Shown: in pieces, positions 63,509-64,000 of the stretch
Position numbering within the stretch: position 1 is the stretch's first letter
How the letters are laid out: every line of letters starts with the position of its first letter
Assembly (NCBI RefSeq): GCF_004138325.1
Contig: NZ_SBLB01000002.1
Location: forward strand, 1-64,000
Direction: 5' to 3'
From: Spirosoma sordidisoli
GTDB taxonomy: Bacteria; Bacteroidota; Bacteroidia; Cytophagales; Spirosomataceae
DNA: 64,000 nt
Notes under the pieces: model-generated
What the model was told of the DNA's origin: nothing
What the model saw: the letters and a program-made list of their open reading frames with translations, nothing else
Database searches by the model: none
Made by a program: the position numbers and the translations under genes

Positions 63509-64000
63509 TTAGCGGTATTTATTGGCCTGCGTAACGGCGTCGGGGTATTTCTCCAGCCGCTGAAAAGCCATCAGGGATTCGATCGTCGATTCGGCTCCCG
63601 AATTTTTGTTGATCTGCGTGTCTGAGCTAATGCCGTCATAGCCCAGGCCCGACGCGCTGTCGTACATGATGGCTTTGGCGGGGTTATTACCCAGAAACCA
63701 CCCGGCCAGCTGTCCCGCCAGGGTGAGGTAGCGGGCATCGCGGGTCTGATCATAGAGTTCGAGGGTAGCCCAGACCATGGGCCGGACGCCGTAGGCAATC
63801 TGCGAAAAACGTGATTTTCGGCCAATAGCCAGCGCGGTCCCCTGTCCACTCACGGTAAACGATTCCAGAAACCCTTCGTTGAGTAAAAAAGGGTAAAAGG
63901 TGTCGACCTCGCGCCGGGCAACCGCAATCCAGTCGGGCCGGTTCAGGGCCTTTCCCGCCCGCAGTAGGGCGTAAGACTGATCGCTGCCGTAGGCGTGCCA
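63509..64000 (-). CDS. Six-hairpin glycosidase-like protein, 3' part only
   Basis: The frame is open to the window edge (at least 163 residues; the GTG at 63853 is internal). The C-terminal region shows WHAYGSDQSYALLRAG, GWFLGNNPA, MYDSASG and NSGAEST, typical of the alpha/alpha-toroid glycosidases. I could not decide the family, and the catalytic part is outside the window. It is 2 bp from the sugar-ABC ATPase gene and surely co-transcribed. Confidence 0.6.
   Translation of the reverse strand, partial: WHAYGSDQSYALLRAGKALNRPDWIAVARREVDTFYPFLLNEGFLESFTVSGQGTALAIGRKSRFSQIAYGVRPMVWATLELYDQTRDARYLTLAGQLAGWFLGNNPAKAIMYDSASGLGYDGISSDTQINKNSGAESTIESLMAFQRLEKYPDAVTQANKYR

Noticed and set aside
1..64000. 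tRNA, rRNA, prophage or intact insertion sequence
   Set aside because: I looked for conserved rRNA stretches, tRNA-like cloverleafs and transposase or integrase proteins and saw none. A tRNA scan would be needed to exclude a divergent tRNA.

Overview
The window looks like chromosomal DNA from a member of Bacteroidota, order Cytophagales, close to Spirosoma (family Spirosomataceae). The reasons are a SusC/SusD outer-membrane pair, promoters of the Bacteroidota type (TTTG, about 19 nt, TAnnTTTG) with little Shine-Dalgarno signal, a serine-palmitoyltransferase-like enzyme beside an Hc1-like histone protein, a DUF5686 outer-membrane protein, and generally GC-rich coding DNA. This is an inference from gene content, not a database match. 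No rRNA, tRNA, CRISPR array, intact insertion sequence or prophage was seen.

Layout. 0-8.6 kb: a secreted transglutaminase-like protein, a PPC/DUF296 protein, a bifunctional-nuclease-domain protein, the electron-transfer flavoprotein operon etfB-etfA with a 16-bp palindrome in its promoter, a TPR protein, a lipoprotein, an atypical NRAMP-family transporter, Dps and a TIM-barrel sugar isomerase-like protein. 8.7-16.6 kb: a DeoR regulator and a fused HyuA-HyuB 5-oxoprolinase in one operon, a NudK-like Nudix hydrolase and a large secreted PIG-L deacetylase. 16.7-23.3 kb: a membrane pyrophosphatase carrying a C-terminal OmpA domain, a theta/LCIB-type carbonic anhydrase homologue, a saccharopine-dehydrogenase-family protein, and prs-rplY.

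23.4-30.1 kb holds an acyl-CoA dehydrogenase, a PIG-L deacetylase and a NodS-like methyltransferase. These families often sit together, but here they are separated by an aldo/keto reductase, an M81 peptidase and a decayed AraC remnant. A c-type cytochrome and another methyltransferase follow. 30.1-37.3 kb is a small polysaccharide-utilisation locus (SusC, SusD, a glucoamylase-like/GH144 lipoprotein) plus a DUF3445 protein. 37.3-40.5 kb is an AT-rich island with a DUF5686 gene broken by one in-frame amber codon and a gene-free stretch rich in hairpins.

40.5-54 kb: a FAN1-like VRR-NUC nuclease, two membrane proteins, pgk, a TPR protein, a zinc-ribbon coiled-coil protein, a NIF3 protein, a patatin, accC, the serine-palmitoyltransferase-like enzyme and an Hc1-like protein. 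54-64 kb: palindromic repeats, a MaoC hydratase, an acyltransferase, a quinone oxidoreductase, a tandem array of palindromic repeats just upstream of a FabG-like reductase, a 37-aa membrane protein translationally coupled to a lipid kinase, argG, argC, a sugar-ABC ATPase and the 3' end of a glycosidase-like gene.

The strongest candidates for something unusual are the pyrophosphatase-OmpA fusion with its relocated glutamate, the theta-type carbonic anhydrase beside it, the scattered acyl-CoA dehydrogenase/PIG-L/NodS set, the single amber codon in the DUF5686 gene, the tandem palindromic array at 57.7-58.1 kb and the uncharted 37-aa membrane protein.
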